A stretch of 39,091 bases of DNA, from positions 64,057 to 103,147 of the forward strand of contig NW_014577687.1 in the NCBI RefSeq assembly GCF_000485595.1, in the 5' to 3' direction. The notes under the pieces are model-generated. The model did no database searches. It was given only the letters and a program-made list of their open reading frames with translations, and was not told where the DNA came from. Shown piece after piece: positions 22,430 through 32,925 of this stretch; the first letter of the stretch is position 1; every line of letters begins with the position of its first letter. This DNA is from Priapulus caudatus (Eukaryota > Priapulida > Priapulimorpha > Priapulimorphida > Priapulidae). Both the position numbers and the translations under genes were made by a program.

Positions 22430-25400
22430 ATTTTTTAATTCGTGTAAAATTAAGCGTATAGAGTCATATTCAAAATTATTTATTTTTGGGGGTTTTATAT
22501 CCGGTCCAGCCCAACAAGATAATATAGTAAACAGTCTATGCTTTGTTGTCCTCAAAGAATCGCCTTGGCCAAGTTCGTTCATGATATAATACATTATTAC
22601 GGAATATTATGTTTATATCTAGCACTTTGTTCGTTTATATTTACTGATTGTGAAAAATGTCCTACCACTAAAATATCGGTTCTTGTCGCTCAGCAGAGAA
22701 GCGACGCATCGAACACGTCATTTAAAAAAAGTATTAATGACGTTTTATACTTATGATGTCCCCCCCCCCAGAAAAAAAAATAATACTATTTAGGTTTGGG
22801 GCAATCGCGCCGTTCAACTGAAAATTCGGGTTAAGACTATCCGCGCTCATTCTAATCTCCTCATAAAACCAGAGGTAATAAATAAAATCAACCTACTCCC
22901 GGTAGTCTACCGTTGATCAAAAAAACACGAAACTAATAACTAGCTTATCGCTCAATCAGCTGTTGCACATCGCCAGATAAAGTGAAACAATTAACAATCA
23001 ACAATGATCTAACGTTCACAGCGTTACGTTCTAAGGCAGCAACCGTATCGTAGTTTCGTCTAGCTCGCAGTTTGCTTGCAAATAGACGCGTCTTTCTTCC
23101 AACTTGAGCAGTTAAAATCATGACTTAATACACAAAGGCATCCGTGTAACAGCCAAGTAAAGACATCGGTGGGCCAGAAAGTGAGTGTAATTTATTAAGA
23201 AATATAATAATATAATATTAATTATGGCTGATTTATCGAGTTTTAGTTACGTTGATAAAGTCGTACGTGTGCTAAAATATAATAATCTTGTTACAGTTTG
23301 ATGGCACTAGAATAAATGATATACCGAAAAACTGGACAGGCTGCAGAACTTCCCCTTACGGTAAGGGCATCATCACCCTCAATTCAGGTCCCAGCGTTTC
23401 CACTATTGACAATTTCTGTCTATGTAATATGAAACAGAAAGAGATGATAAAATGAATTATAAATCATTTAGTTAAGATTACGGCCAAAGCTATAGCGCGT
23501 CCACACGAGCAATGAGTACGTTGGTGTGGTGTAGAGCACTATCTCCACAAAAATGGTGCGTAAATAACCCGGGTTTAAAAAAAACGTTAAAAAATGTCGC
23601 GGCTTGTGCCGTCACGTGAGTCGGCGTAAATTTTACTCGTGGCCAGAACCTTCTGATAATTATTTTCTACATGTTACGTTGTTACACTAACAACGCTACA
23701 TGAATATTATTGCCTATTTATTAATTGTACATGCAAAGATTATGCCATGCAACATTTCTGCAATGTACACCATTACACCTAACTGAAAAAATCGGTCTGA
23801 TCTGCTTGAAACATCTTTCGCATTGGGACGCTAACATCTACGCGAGAAAGCAATACACGTGTATAAATTTCTGCGTAAGAGTTTTGATTCAGGCAGCTAA
23901 CGATGAAGCGCGGTGGCGACCTGAGAAAGTGTTCGTAAGAGAGAAGAGCTCGCATTCGCATAGTGCGGCTAGCGAGGCGGCTAAAGCGCAAGCTGCCGCT
24001 CCTGAAAAGTTGACACCTTTAAAGCTCCACAAACCGCACATTCCCGGCCCAGCCACTGCTAAGTCTGGTAAAGTAAAAACAATAACGGTGTGCGGTCGCC
24101 GTGAGTGGTGGCGTGCGTTGCGTGCCGTGAGTGTGCGTGCGTGCAGTGTGTGCGTGCGTGCGTGCCGAGGTGATCGAGGCGCAAGACGCGTGTGGATTGA
24201 GACAGCAGGTATGGGTGTTGTGTGTGCGCGATGCCCGTGGCGTGAGTGCGGGGTGCGTGCATGTTGAGTGAGGCGCCACGCGTGGATTAAGCGAGGAGTA
24301 AGTGGTGTGCGCACGTGTGTGTGTGTGCGCGGCCGTGAAGTGCGTGCGTGAGTGTGTGCGTCGCGTGCGTGAGTGGAGTGAAGTGAGTGATGCGCGAACA
24401 GCGGTGATTGAGGGTGAGGGTTTGTGTTGTGTGTGCGCACGTGTGGTGCGTGCGGCGTGCGTGTGTGGGTGTGGTGTGTGATGTGCGCGCGCGCGCGCGT
24501 GTTTGTGTGTGGGTCCGGTGGTAAACGTTTGATGTGTCCGTGAATTACGGTCGTATGTGCGTGATTGTGTTGCGGCGTGGCGGCGCCTGGATGTATATAC
24601 GGAATATCTGCGCGCCATCTATAAATCCCTCTTCGGCGTATCGTTTCACAAAACCGCACTTATTTTACACACGGGCAATTTGGATTGCTTGGAGCTGGTT
24701 TGGCGTCATAAAAATCTTACACGGGCGGGACAGAATTTAAGCTCATCGGTGTTACCCATAATCTCCATGCCACATTTCACCAAATATCTCTTGTGTTTAC
24801 ACGCGAACAAGAAACTTGGGACAAAGCAGTACAGCGCTGAGGCAATTGATGGGCCGGATTCCAGGTCTGGTCAGATAGTAGTGATAAGCGCCTAAACGCC
24901 TGGCATCGAAGGCCGGTTGCTACGACGATGTTGAGACATTTGCATGCCACTCATCATGGCGATAAAAAGGTAAGGTGAAACTCAAAAACCATCGCCGCAG
25001 CACACGCGCGGGCTGGCGCGCGACGCACGTACGCAGTAACCACCGCACGCCGCGCAACACCCCACAAATACATGCACACCGAAGCGCGCGAGCGCCGCAC
25101 TATACAACAAACCAACACGCACCCAACACACAGCAGCATGAGAGCGTACGATGACGCGAAGAGCCACACACGCAGACTCACGAGCCGGCCACTCACGACG
25201 GACGCCTGGTCACCGTCACCAATAACAATTCATTCGCTCTGTGGATTCTTTCACTCTACAGCGGTCATTATCACCCGGGTCCAGCCGTGCTTGCGTGGCG
25301 ACGCGCACCTATGGCGGGGAGAGAGCGCTTGGCGGCCTTCTACACGGCAGCTGGCGCTACACTCAGACGTCTCACCAGGACCTGGTGAAGGGAGGTGCAC

Positions 25401-26522
25401 GCGTGTCGCGCGCGCCTGTAACAATACCCTCTTCCCATAAAAGAGAGCCTACGTCGCCATACGGTCGCGCAGGCTTACAAGATCAACCGTGGAGGAAGAA
25501 AGCATCAAGCGTACCTTACTCGACTGAGCAGCAGCGTGGCAGGTGAGTCATCCTCTCCTAATTACCTGCATCGTGCTATCTCCACATAGATATTTTGCCA
25601 AGCCACACGTGTCAAACCAACTACAAGAACTTAGAAAGTCCGCTGCCGACTATTACAGCCGCCGCTAACCCGCTAGTGTGTCGTGGCAGAGATGCATCGA
25701 ACTACCGGTAACGCAGATCTGTCTATTCATTCGCGCCTCTGTCTACGGTTGTTAGCTGAACGGAATGTTTAGCGTTACAAAGCCCGCTAGCTAACCCATT
25801 TACTCAGATGATACAGACCTATAGCGATCGCGCACTAGGGCAATGCAGGCAACCCGTTTTCAAGGACACCTATTGGCTCATCCCTTTGGTAACAATCTAG
25901 GGATCTGTCATAGTCCTATGTATGGTATTGTTATGTAACGTAGGCATAGGTAATTGCCTGGAGTAAAACATCATAAAACCGACTTAAACGTGGCGTCACG
26001 GGGAGACGCATACTGCAATAGGTATTGGCCTGGGACCCAGTTCTCTTGCAATGCCAAGCAGAATTCAATTACAGGGAAGCTAGCTAAGCAGGCGAAGAGA
26101 GAAAATCAAGAAAAAGGATAAGCCAGACCACAAATAATTATGATAAATGAAGGAAACAGTGGGCAGCCGCAGAAACGGACGCGTGCAGATATTGGAGGTG
26201 GCGATCCCAGTAATGCCAGACGGGCCACCTTGAACCTTGCACACACGTCAGTGTAAAAACGCTGAGTACGCTTGACTTATTGTAAGAGCACAACGCTTCA
26301 CCGTCAAATTTTGTAGCTAAGGGGTTCCCGACTGTGCACGCGGTTGTGATAACCCAGTGTTCCCCACCTAATCCAGTCCCAGGAAAAACGGGCACATCGA
26401 TTAAACACATATTGATTTATGTAACGTTTCTAATACGGAGCGACATATTACCATGACATTTTATGGTTCCCCGACTCCCCACCAGAATCAGGAGGCACCA
26501 TGGTGCTTGTACTTTTCACCGT
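22430..26522 (+). repeat. Corrupted, largely redundant copy of 26684-30246
   Basis: The order of sequence matches 26684-30246 throughout, including promoter flank, exons 1-6 and introns of the 443-aa gene. Anchor CAAAATTATT to CATGACATT spans 3981 bp here and 3495 bp in the second copy. Differences are mostly single-base insertions scattered evenly through exons and introns, so every exon is frame-shifted. The exon 3 equivalent is near 23885-24065 and exon 4 near 24800-24970. About 180 bp around 25265-25480 is extra and is not explained by base-level noise. I read this as unpolished long-read gap fill, possibly from the other haplotype, not as a second gene. Confidence 0.75.
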
Positions 26523-26547
26523 NNNNNNNNNNNNNNNNNNNNNNNNN
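26523..26547. other. Assembly gap, 25 Ns
   Basis: Exactly 25 N separate the corrupted copy from clean satellite units. A fixed 25-N spacer is, as I recall, how some long-read gap fillers (PBJelly) mark an unclosed or overfilled gap. Confidence 0.98.
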
Positions 26548-26675
26548 CGATGCGTGAATCGAATGATTCGATGCGTGAATCGAATGATTCGATGCGTGAA
26601 TCGAATGATTCGATGCGCGAATCGAATGATTCGATGCATCATTCGATTCACGCAACGAAATCGAATGATACGAGA
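26548..26675. repeat. Clean 21-bp satellite edge with an orientation flip
   Basis: Four near-perfect units of CGATGCGTGAATCGAATGATT (26548-26631) are followed by a reversed unit (CATTCGATTCACGC) near 26640. This is the right-hand edge of the array seen at 20850-22250. Confidence 0.9.
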
Positions 26676-27266
26676 GTCATACTCAAAATTATTTATTTTT
26701 GGGGTTTTATATCGTCCACCCAAGCAAGATAATATATAACAGTTATGCTTTGTCCTCAAAATCCCTTGGCAGTTTCGTTCTGATTATAATAGCAATTATT
26801 ACGGAATATTATGTTTATATCTAGCACTTTGTTCGTTTATATTACTATTTGAAAATGTCCTACCACAAAATATGCGGTTCTGTCGCTCAGCAGAGAACTG
26901 ACGCATGACACGTCATTTAAAAATATATGACGTTTTATACTTATGATGTCATAACTATTTATGTTTGGGCAACGCGCCACTGAAAATTCGGTTAAGAAAT
27001 CGCGCTCAATTCTATCTCCTCATAAAACCAGAGGAATAAATAAAATGAACCTATCCGGTAGTCTACCTTGATCAAAAAAACACGAAACTATAACTAGCTA
27101 TCGCTCAATCAGCTGTTGGCACATCGCCAGATAAAGTGAAACAATAACAGATCACAATGATCTACGTCACAGCGTTACGTTGCTAAGCAGCAACGCATAT
27201 GTAGTTTCTGTCTAGCTCGCATTTGCTTGCAAATAGACGCGTTTTTCTTCCACTAGCAGTTAAAAA

Positions 27267-28470
27267 ATGACTAAACCAAGGCAATCTCGTGTAAAGGCCA
27301 TAAAGACATCGTGGGCCGCGTGAGTGTAATTTAATATAATAATATATATTTAATTATGCGATTTATCGAGTTTTAGTTACGGTTGATAATGTATGCGTGT
27401 GCTAAAATAATAATCTTGTTACAGTTATGGCACTAGAATAGATGATATACCGAAAACTGGACAGCTGCCAGACTTCTTACAGGTAAGCAGTCATACACTC
27501 CAATTCAGGTCTCCGCGTTTCCACTATTGACAATTTCTGTCTATGTAATATGAAACAGAAATTATATGATAAAATGATTATTAATCATTTAGTTAATTAC
27601 CCATACTATAGCGGCGTCCGCATGAGGCGTTGGTGGTTTTAACCCCATCTCCACAAGATGGTCGTAAATAACCCGTGTTAAAAAAACGTTTAAAAAATTC
27701 GCGCTTGTGCGTCACGTGATCGGCGTAATTTTTACTCGTGCAGACGCTCTGATATATATTTTTCACATGTTACGTGTTACATAACATATTACATAATATT
27801 ATTTTATTTATTATTGTACATGTAAATTTATGCATGCACACTTTCTGCATGTACACCATACACCTACTGAAAAAATCGTCTGATCTGCTTGAACATCTTC
27901 GCATTGACGCTAACATCTACGAGAAAGCATACACGTGTATATTTCTGCGTAGGAGTTGTTCAGGCAGCTACGTGAACGCGGTGGCGCCGTTGAGAAAGTG
28001 TTCGTGAAGGAGATGACTCGCATTTCGCATATGCGCTACGAGCGGCTAAAGCGCAAGCTCCGCTCTGGAAAAGTGACACCTTTAAGCTCCTACAAGCCGC
28101 ACATCCTCGCCGCACTGCTAGCTGTAAGTAAACATAAATGTGCGCGCGTGAGTGTGTGCGTGCGTGCGTGCGTGAGTGTGCGTGCGTGAGTGTGTGCGTG
28201 CGTGCGTGCGAGTGAGTGAGGGCGCACGCGTGTGATTGAGCGAGGGTATGTGGTGTGTGTGCGCGTGCGTGCGTGAGTGCGTGCGTGCATGTGAGTGAGG
28301 GCGCACGCGTGTGATTAAGCGAGGGTAGGGTGTGCGCACGTGTGTGTGTGTGCGCGTGCGTGCGTGCGTGCGTGAGTGTGTGCGTGCGTGCGTGTGAGTG
28401 AGTGAGGGCGCACGCGTGTGATTGAGTGAGGGTTTGTGTTGTGTGCGCACGTGTGTGCGTGCGTGCGTGC

Positions 28471-28503
<33 letters not shown>

Positions 28504-31232
28504 CGCGTGTTTGTGTGTGTCCGTGTGTACGTGTTTGTGTGTCCGTGAATACGTGCGTATGTGCGTGATTGTGTTGCGTGCGTGCGCGCCTGGATGTATA
28601 TAGGGAATATCTGCGCGCCATCTATAAATCCCTCTTCGCGTATCGTTTCACAAAACCGCACTTATTTTTACACACGGCAATTTGATTCTTGGAGCTGGTT
28701 TTGGCTCATAAATCTTACACGGGCGGACAGAATTAGCTATCGGTGTTACCATATCTCATGCACATTTCACCATATCTCTTGTTGTTTAACCGAACAGAAC
28801 TGGACAAAGCATCAGCCTGAGGCAATGATGGGCCGGATTCAGGTCTGGTCAGATGTAGTGGATAAGCTAAACGCCTGGCATCAGGCCGGTTGCTACGACG
28901 ATGTTGAGACATTTGATGCCCTCATCATGGCGATAAAAAGGTAAGGTGAAACTTCAACCATCGCCGCACACACGCGCGGGCTGGCGCGCACGCACGTACG
29001 CAGTAAGCACCCACGCTCGCGCACACACAAATACATGCACACGCAAGCGCGCGCGCACATACAACATACACACGCACGCACACAAGCAGCAGAGCGTAGC
29101 GATGACGCGAGAGCCACACACGCAGATCTCACGAGCCGGCCACTCACGGGACGGACGCTGGTCACGTGAATAACAATCATCGTCTGTGATTCTTCACTAC
29201 AGCGTCATATCCGGGTTCCCCGCTGTAATGCAAGCCTTCCTAAAGAGCTTCATCGGTCTGCTTCACACCGTGGGAGTGAAGAACACAAAGCGTACCTTAC
29301 TCGACGAGCAGCAGCTTGCAGGTGAGTCATCCTCCCTAATTACCCATCCTTCTTCTCCCACGGATACTTTTTGAAGCCACACGTGTCAACAACTAAAGGA
29401 ACTAAAATCCTGCGAATACACTCCGCTAAACGCAGTTGTCGTCAGAGATGAGTCGACTACGTACGCAGATGTCTATTTTCGTGCTCTGTCTACGGTTGTA
29501 GCTGAACGGATGTTTAGTTACAAAGCGCGCTAGCTACCATTCTACAATGATCAGCTAGCTGTTCGCGTCACTAGGGCAAAGCAGGCAACGTTTTCAAGGA
29601 CCACCGTGTAAATGAGTGTACATTTTGGGCTCATCCTTGGTAACAATCTAGCTGCATATTTTATGTATGTATTGTTTGTAACGTAGGCATAGGTAATTGC
29701 CTGAGTAAACATATAAAATTAAACGTGGCGTCACGGGATGACCATATTGCATAGGTTGCCTGGGACCAGTTCTCTGGAATGCCAAGCAAATCAATAAGGA
29801 AGCTGCTAAGCAGGCGAAGAAGAAAATCAAGAAAAAGGAAAGCAGACACAAATATATGATAGATGAGGAACAGTGGGCAGCCGCAGAACGACGCGTGCAG
29901 ATATTGGAGGTGGCGATCCAGTATGCAGACCGCATCTTTGACTTGGAGAGCAACTGTGAGCTCGTAGATAATACTGGTGAGTACGCTGACTTATTGTAAG
30001 TAGAAAGCGCCTTCCACGTAAATTTTAGCTAAGGTCGACTGTGCACGCGTTTGTGATACAGTGTTCCCCACCTTATCCAGGTCCCAGGATAAACGGGCAG
30101 CATCGCTTAAACGACATATGTCGCTGAATAACAATACTGGCGTACGCTGTTGTTTTCACCTCGGGAGCAGCTATTAACCATGACATTTTCATGGTTTCCG
30201 ACTTGTCCAGATAAAGCGGAGGCCACTGTGCTTGTCTTTTCCCCGTCACAGTCGAACCGTGTGTAATCACGTTTCCCCATCACAGATATAATACCCACCT
30301 GGCTGCGCATAGACTCCAAAATCCAGCTAAAGTTAGGAAAGCCTCTAAAGGCCACGAATAAGTTACTAGATGTCACCGGTCTGCCTCCACACTCCAATGC
30401 ACCTGCACGCAAGCGCATATCCTTGCTTGCCAGAGGCCGGAGAAAGGTCGTCGCACCGACCTCTGTACCGAGGGAACACATGGAAGTCAGCAATGAAGTC
30501 CTTCCCCCCAATAAAGGTACGTGAGACCTATCTTTGCTCACAACGTCCAGTCATTGTAGGTTATCAGCTAACTACTGAAGCTCACATCTACGCAAGAATC
30601 ATTCGATGCTATCATCGGTCCACAACGTCATTGCTGCCAAAGAATTGCTGGCAGTAGAATATAAACTACTGAATTTCGTTCCTGGTAATTTGCTAAGAAA
30701 ATTTTTCTTTCCCCGAATTCACAGGAAATATGACTGTCCAGGATTTGGAAGAGGCAGGCAAAGTGGCAGCAGACGTCCCTGGCTCTGTGCAAAACTTGGT
30801 AGTGACAGCAGACGTCCCTGGCTCTGTGCAAAACTTGGTAGTGGCAGCAGACGTCCCTGGCTCTGTGCAAAACTTGGTAGTGGCAGCAGACGTACCTGTC
30901 CCTGTGCAGGAGCAGTCGGTAAGCTTCAACGAAAAATTCCCTCAATGGTCGTTCATCGGAATACGATAGCAGGGACGGACTCATGTAACCCTGCTGCGCT
31001 CAGTAACTATATACCATGCCTATTTGTCAGCTATTGATTATGAATTTCGTAGCTGAGACAGGTAGTAGTGATATTGGTGCTTCTTTTATAGGCCCCTGAA
31101 GAAACGCCATGTGAAAGTACGGTGACGCCAGCTGCCGAGGAAAAGAAAGGCAAGAAAGCATCTAGGCTGCGGAACTTAAAATGCATGTTCACTTGTTTTG
31201 GAAGATTGGTTACCGTGGAATGCTGTCACTGA
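27267..31232 (+). CDS. Unrecognised nine-exon gene, 443-aa protein
   Basis: Exons 27267-27319, 27425-27482, 27953-28123, 28798-28940, 29203-29321, 29755-29976, 30286-30516, 30725-30918 and 31092-31232 join with matching phases to give 1332 nt including TGA. All introns are GT-AG. TAA lies in frame 3 bp before the ATG. An alternative exon 6 acceptor at 29770 also stays in frame (438 aa). I recognise no family. The protein has a basic N-terminus ending in KTSWAA, an Arg/Lys-rich RYERLKRKL segment (exon 3), and a Trp-containing exon 4 (RIQVWSDVVDKLNAWHQAGC). Exon 6 is a Lys-rich probable coiled coil and exon 7 is basic with an ARKR patch. Exon 8 has 13-residue repeats, and the tail is Cys-containing (LKCMFTCFGRLVTVECC). 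No signal peptide is seen. A decayed paralogue lies at 35906-37840. Exons 7-9 are the most certain; exon 4 and 6 acceptors need RNA support. Confidence 0.7.
28138..28600 (+). repeat. GTGC-rich low-complexity tract in intron 3 of the 443-aa gene
   Basis: GTGCGTGC/GTGAGTGA repeats fill most of intron 3, with higher-order copies of a GGGCGCACGCGTGTGATTGAGCG phrase about every 80-110 bp. The minus strand reads as artefactual His/Thr/Arg open frames. The relic locus has a shorter equivalent at about 36720-36780. Confidence 0.85.
28962..29095 (+). repeat. CACGC-rich tract in intron 4 of the 443-aa gene
   Basis: CACACGC/GCGCACGCAC sequence begins about 20 bp after the exon 4 donor. It is complementary in sense to the GTGC-rich intron 3. 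The relic keeps the same tract at 36973-37075 after a matching GCCGCACACACGC start. Confidence 0.8.
30766..30910 (+). repeat. 39-bp in-frame coding repeat (13 aa, ADVPGSVQNLVV)
   Basis: Units start at 30766, 30805, 30844 and 30883; three are full and the last is partial. Nucleotide identity between the full units is nearly complete, so expansion is recent. The unit is acidic/hydrophobic and predicts a repetitive surface or binding segment in exon 8; function unknown. Confidence 0.9.
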
Positions 31233-31355
31233 AAACCTTCTACGATAAACTCCCCAGTAGATGCTTGTTTCGTTTATACTAGGAGCGGGAGGTGGGTGGT
31301 TAACAAAATTGGTGCGTATGGTTGCCTGCGTTATATGGGTAGGGGAAGAAAACGT

Positions 31356-31361
31356 AATAAA
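31356..31361 (+). terminator. Candidate polyadenylation signal AATAAA for the 443-aa gene
   Basis: Canonical hexamer 124 bp after the TGA stop. It sits in a plus-strand A-rich stretch, so chance occurrence is possible. Confidence 0.45.
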
Positions 31362-31516
31362 AATGGAAAGTGCAAACGAGGTGAGAACGAAACTGAAAAT
31401 GCGTGGACGAGTGTACACGAAAAATGAAGAACAAAGTTCAGATTAAATTTTTTTCATTAGGCACTCCACAGCTTCTTCAAAATGGCAGGATCGAGGCAGC
31501 ATGGCGAGAATTACTG

Positions 31517-31589
31517 GTAGGCCTGCCGACTGCAATTCTCTAACCTAGCTAGATTCAGTGATTTTTGGAGGTAGATTGTTCCACGGATT
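31517..31589 (-). repeat. 73-bp direct repeat, left copy (LINE C-terminal end)
   Basis: 65 of 73 bases match 32853-32925. On the minus strand it can be read as PWNNLPPKITESS then a stop, the C-terminal signature of CR1/Jockey-type LINE ORF2. The two copies flank the RTE-like fragment. Confidence 0.75.
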
Positions 31590-32852
31590 GTTGGCATCCT
31601 TCTGTCTCGGGAGACAATGGAGATCTGCACCATAGTTTTAGTCTATTGTTGAGATGCAGCGCCTGCTGTGGCTGTATAGTCCGATCCGGGATCGTCAGAT
31701 TCTATTGCAGTTGCTGCAGGTGAAGTCCGTACCTGGCTCGTTGGGTGCTGATGCTGCCCTCTGCCGTCTGCGCTCTCTCATCTCTTCCCACAGCTCCTCT
31801 CTCCTCTCCTCATTCCTTTTGATCCCTGCCTTAACAGCAATTTTCCAGCTGTTGCGATCAGCGGCAACAGTCTCCCAGCCTGCTGTGTCCATGTCCCTTC
31901 CTTCATGTCCCGCCTGTAGACATCTTTGTAACGTAGGGTGGGTTTTCCAACAGGTCTAGAGCAAGTGGCAAGCTCCCCGTATAGCATGTACTTGGGGATT
32001 CGGCCGTCGTCCATACGTCTGACATGGCCAAGCCAGCACAATCGACGCTGAGTGAGCAGCGCAAACATGCTTGGGATGTTTGCCTGGTCTAGGACGTTCT
32101 TGTTTGGGATGCGGTCTTGCCAAGTGATGCCAAGAATCCTTCTGAGGTTGCGCAGGTGGAAGGTGTTGAGTCTGTGCTCTTGGCGGGAATAGAGGGTCCA
32201 TGCTTCGCTGCCGTAGAGCAGTGTGCTGAGCACGCACGCTCGATACACCTGCATATTGGTGTTGATGGTAAGCATGGTGTTGTTCCACACCCTCTTTGCT
32301 AAGCGAGCCATGGCTGTTATGGCTTTTCCAATCCGCTTGTCGAGCTCAATATCTAGGTAGAGATTTCTGGAGATGGTGGAGCCGAGGTAGGTGAATTCTT
32401 CCACCACCTCGAGGGTGAAGTCGCCAATGGAGATGTTTGGAGTGCTGCTCACATCTTGTCTGAGTATGTTGGACTTCTTAAGGCTAATGGTCAAGCCGAA
32501 CTCCCTGCATGCATGAGCAAAGCAGTTGATGAGTCGCTGTAAGGCCTCCTCGGAGTGTGCCGTCAAGGCTGCATCGTCAGCGAAGACCATCTCTCTTTTA
32601 TGAGTATGTGCCGCACTTTGGTCTTTGCTCTGAGGCGGGCAAGGTTGAACAGACCACCATCGCTTCTGGTGTGGAGATATACTCCGTCTTCTGACTGGCT
32701 GAAGGCATAGGACAGTAGCAGGGTCCTGGGAGAAGAAGACTCCAAAGAGTGTTGGAGCAAGAACGCAGCCTTGCTTCACTCCGCTTTTGATTGGGAAAGT
32801 GTCCGAGGCCGAGCCGTCATACTGAACGGTTCCTTGCATGACTGTAGTTGAT
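31590..32852 (-). mobile_element. RTE-like non-LTR retrotransposon, 5'-truncated and mutated
   Basis: Minus-strand frames encode the second half of a reverse transcriptase: GVKQGCVLAPTLFG, the catalytic FADDAAL, then EFTYLGSTIS, STLLYGSEAWTLY, FHLRNLRRILGITWQD and RRLCWLGHVRRMDDGRIPK. A C-terminal zinc-finger-like CxxC...HxxxxC follows. The frame is broken three times by comparison with the family: near 32735, near 32598 (together displacing the SEDGVYLHTRSDGGLFN block) and near 31895. A TGA at about 31692-31694 replaces one of the finger cysteines. The endonuclease half is absent. The element is not autonomous. Confidence 0.85.
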
Positions 32853-32925
32853 GTAGGCCTGCCAACTGCGATTCTCAAACTGAGCTAGATTCCGTGATTT
32901 TTGGAGATAGATTGTTCCATGGATT
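32853..32925 (-). repeat. 73-bp direct repeat, right copy (LINE C-terminal end)
   Basis: On the minus strand it reads PWNNLSPKITESSSV then a stop, and is continuous with the decayed LINE above it. See 31517-31589. Confidence 0.75.

Noticed and set aside
23889-24659. 256-codon His/Thr/Arg-rich minus-strand frame (and its equivalent at 27960-28661)
   Set aside because: Antisense reading of GTGC-type low-complexity intron sequence in the 443-aa locus and its corrupted copy.
22430-26522. A second functional copy of the 443-aa gene
   Set aside because: All exons are broken by evenly spread single-base indels, including the introns, and the copy ends at a 25-N gap. Assembly error fits better than gene decay.
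27870-28007. Exon encoding DLLEHLRIDANIYEKAYTC upstream of exon 3
   Set aside because: Its frame ends at a stop inside exon 3, whereas the acceptor TTTCTGCGTAG before 27953 gives an exon in phase with both neighbours.
29370-29630. An additional exon in intron 5 (frame TTYADVYFRALSTVVAER)
   Set aside because: It looks protein-like, but no acceptor/donor pair keeps it in phase with exons 5 and 6. Exon 5 joins exon 6 directly without conflict. It may be an alternative exon or a remnant.
31778-32878. An intact 366-aa reverse transcriptase gene
   Set aside because: The open frame includes a non-homologous stretch between two compensating shifts, breaks again near the C-terminus and lacks the endonuclease half.
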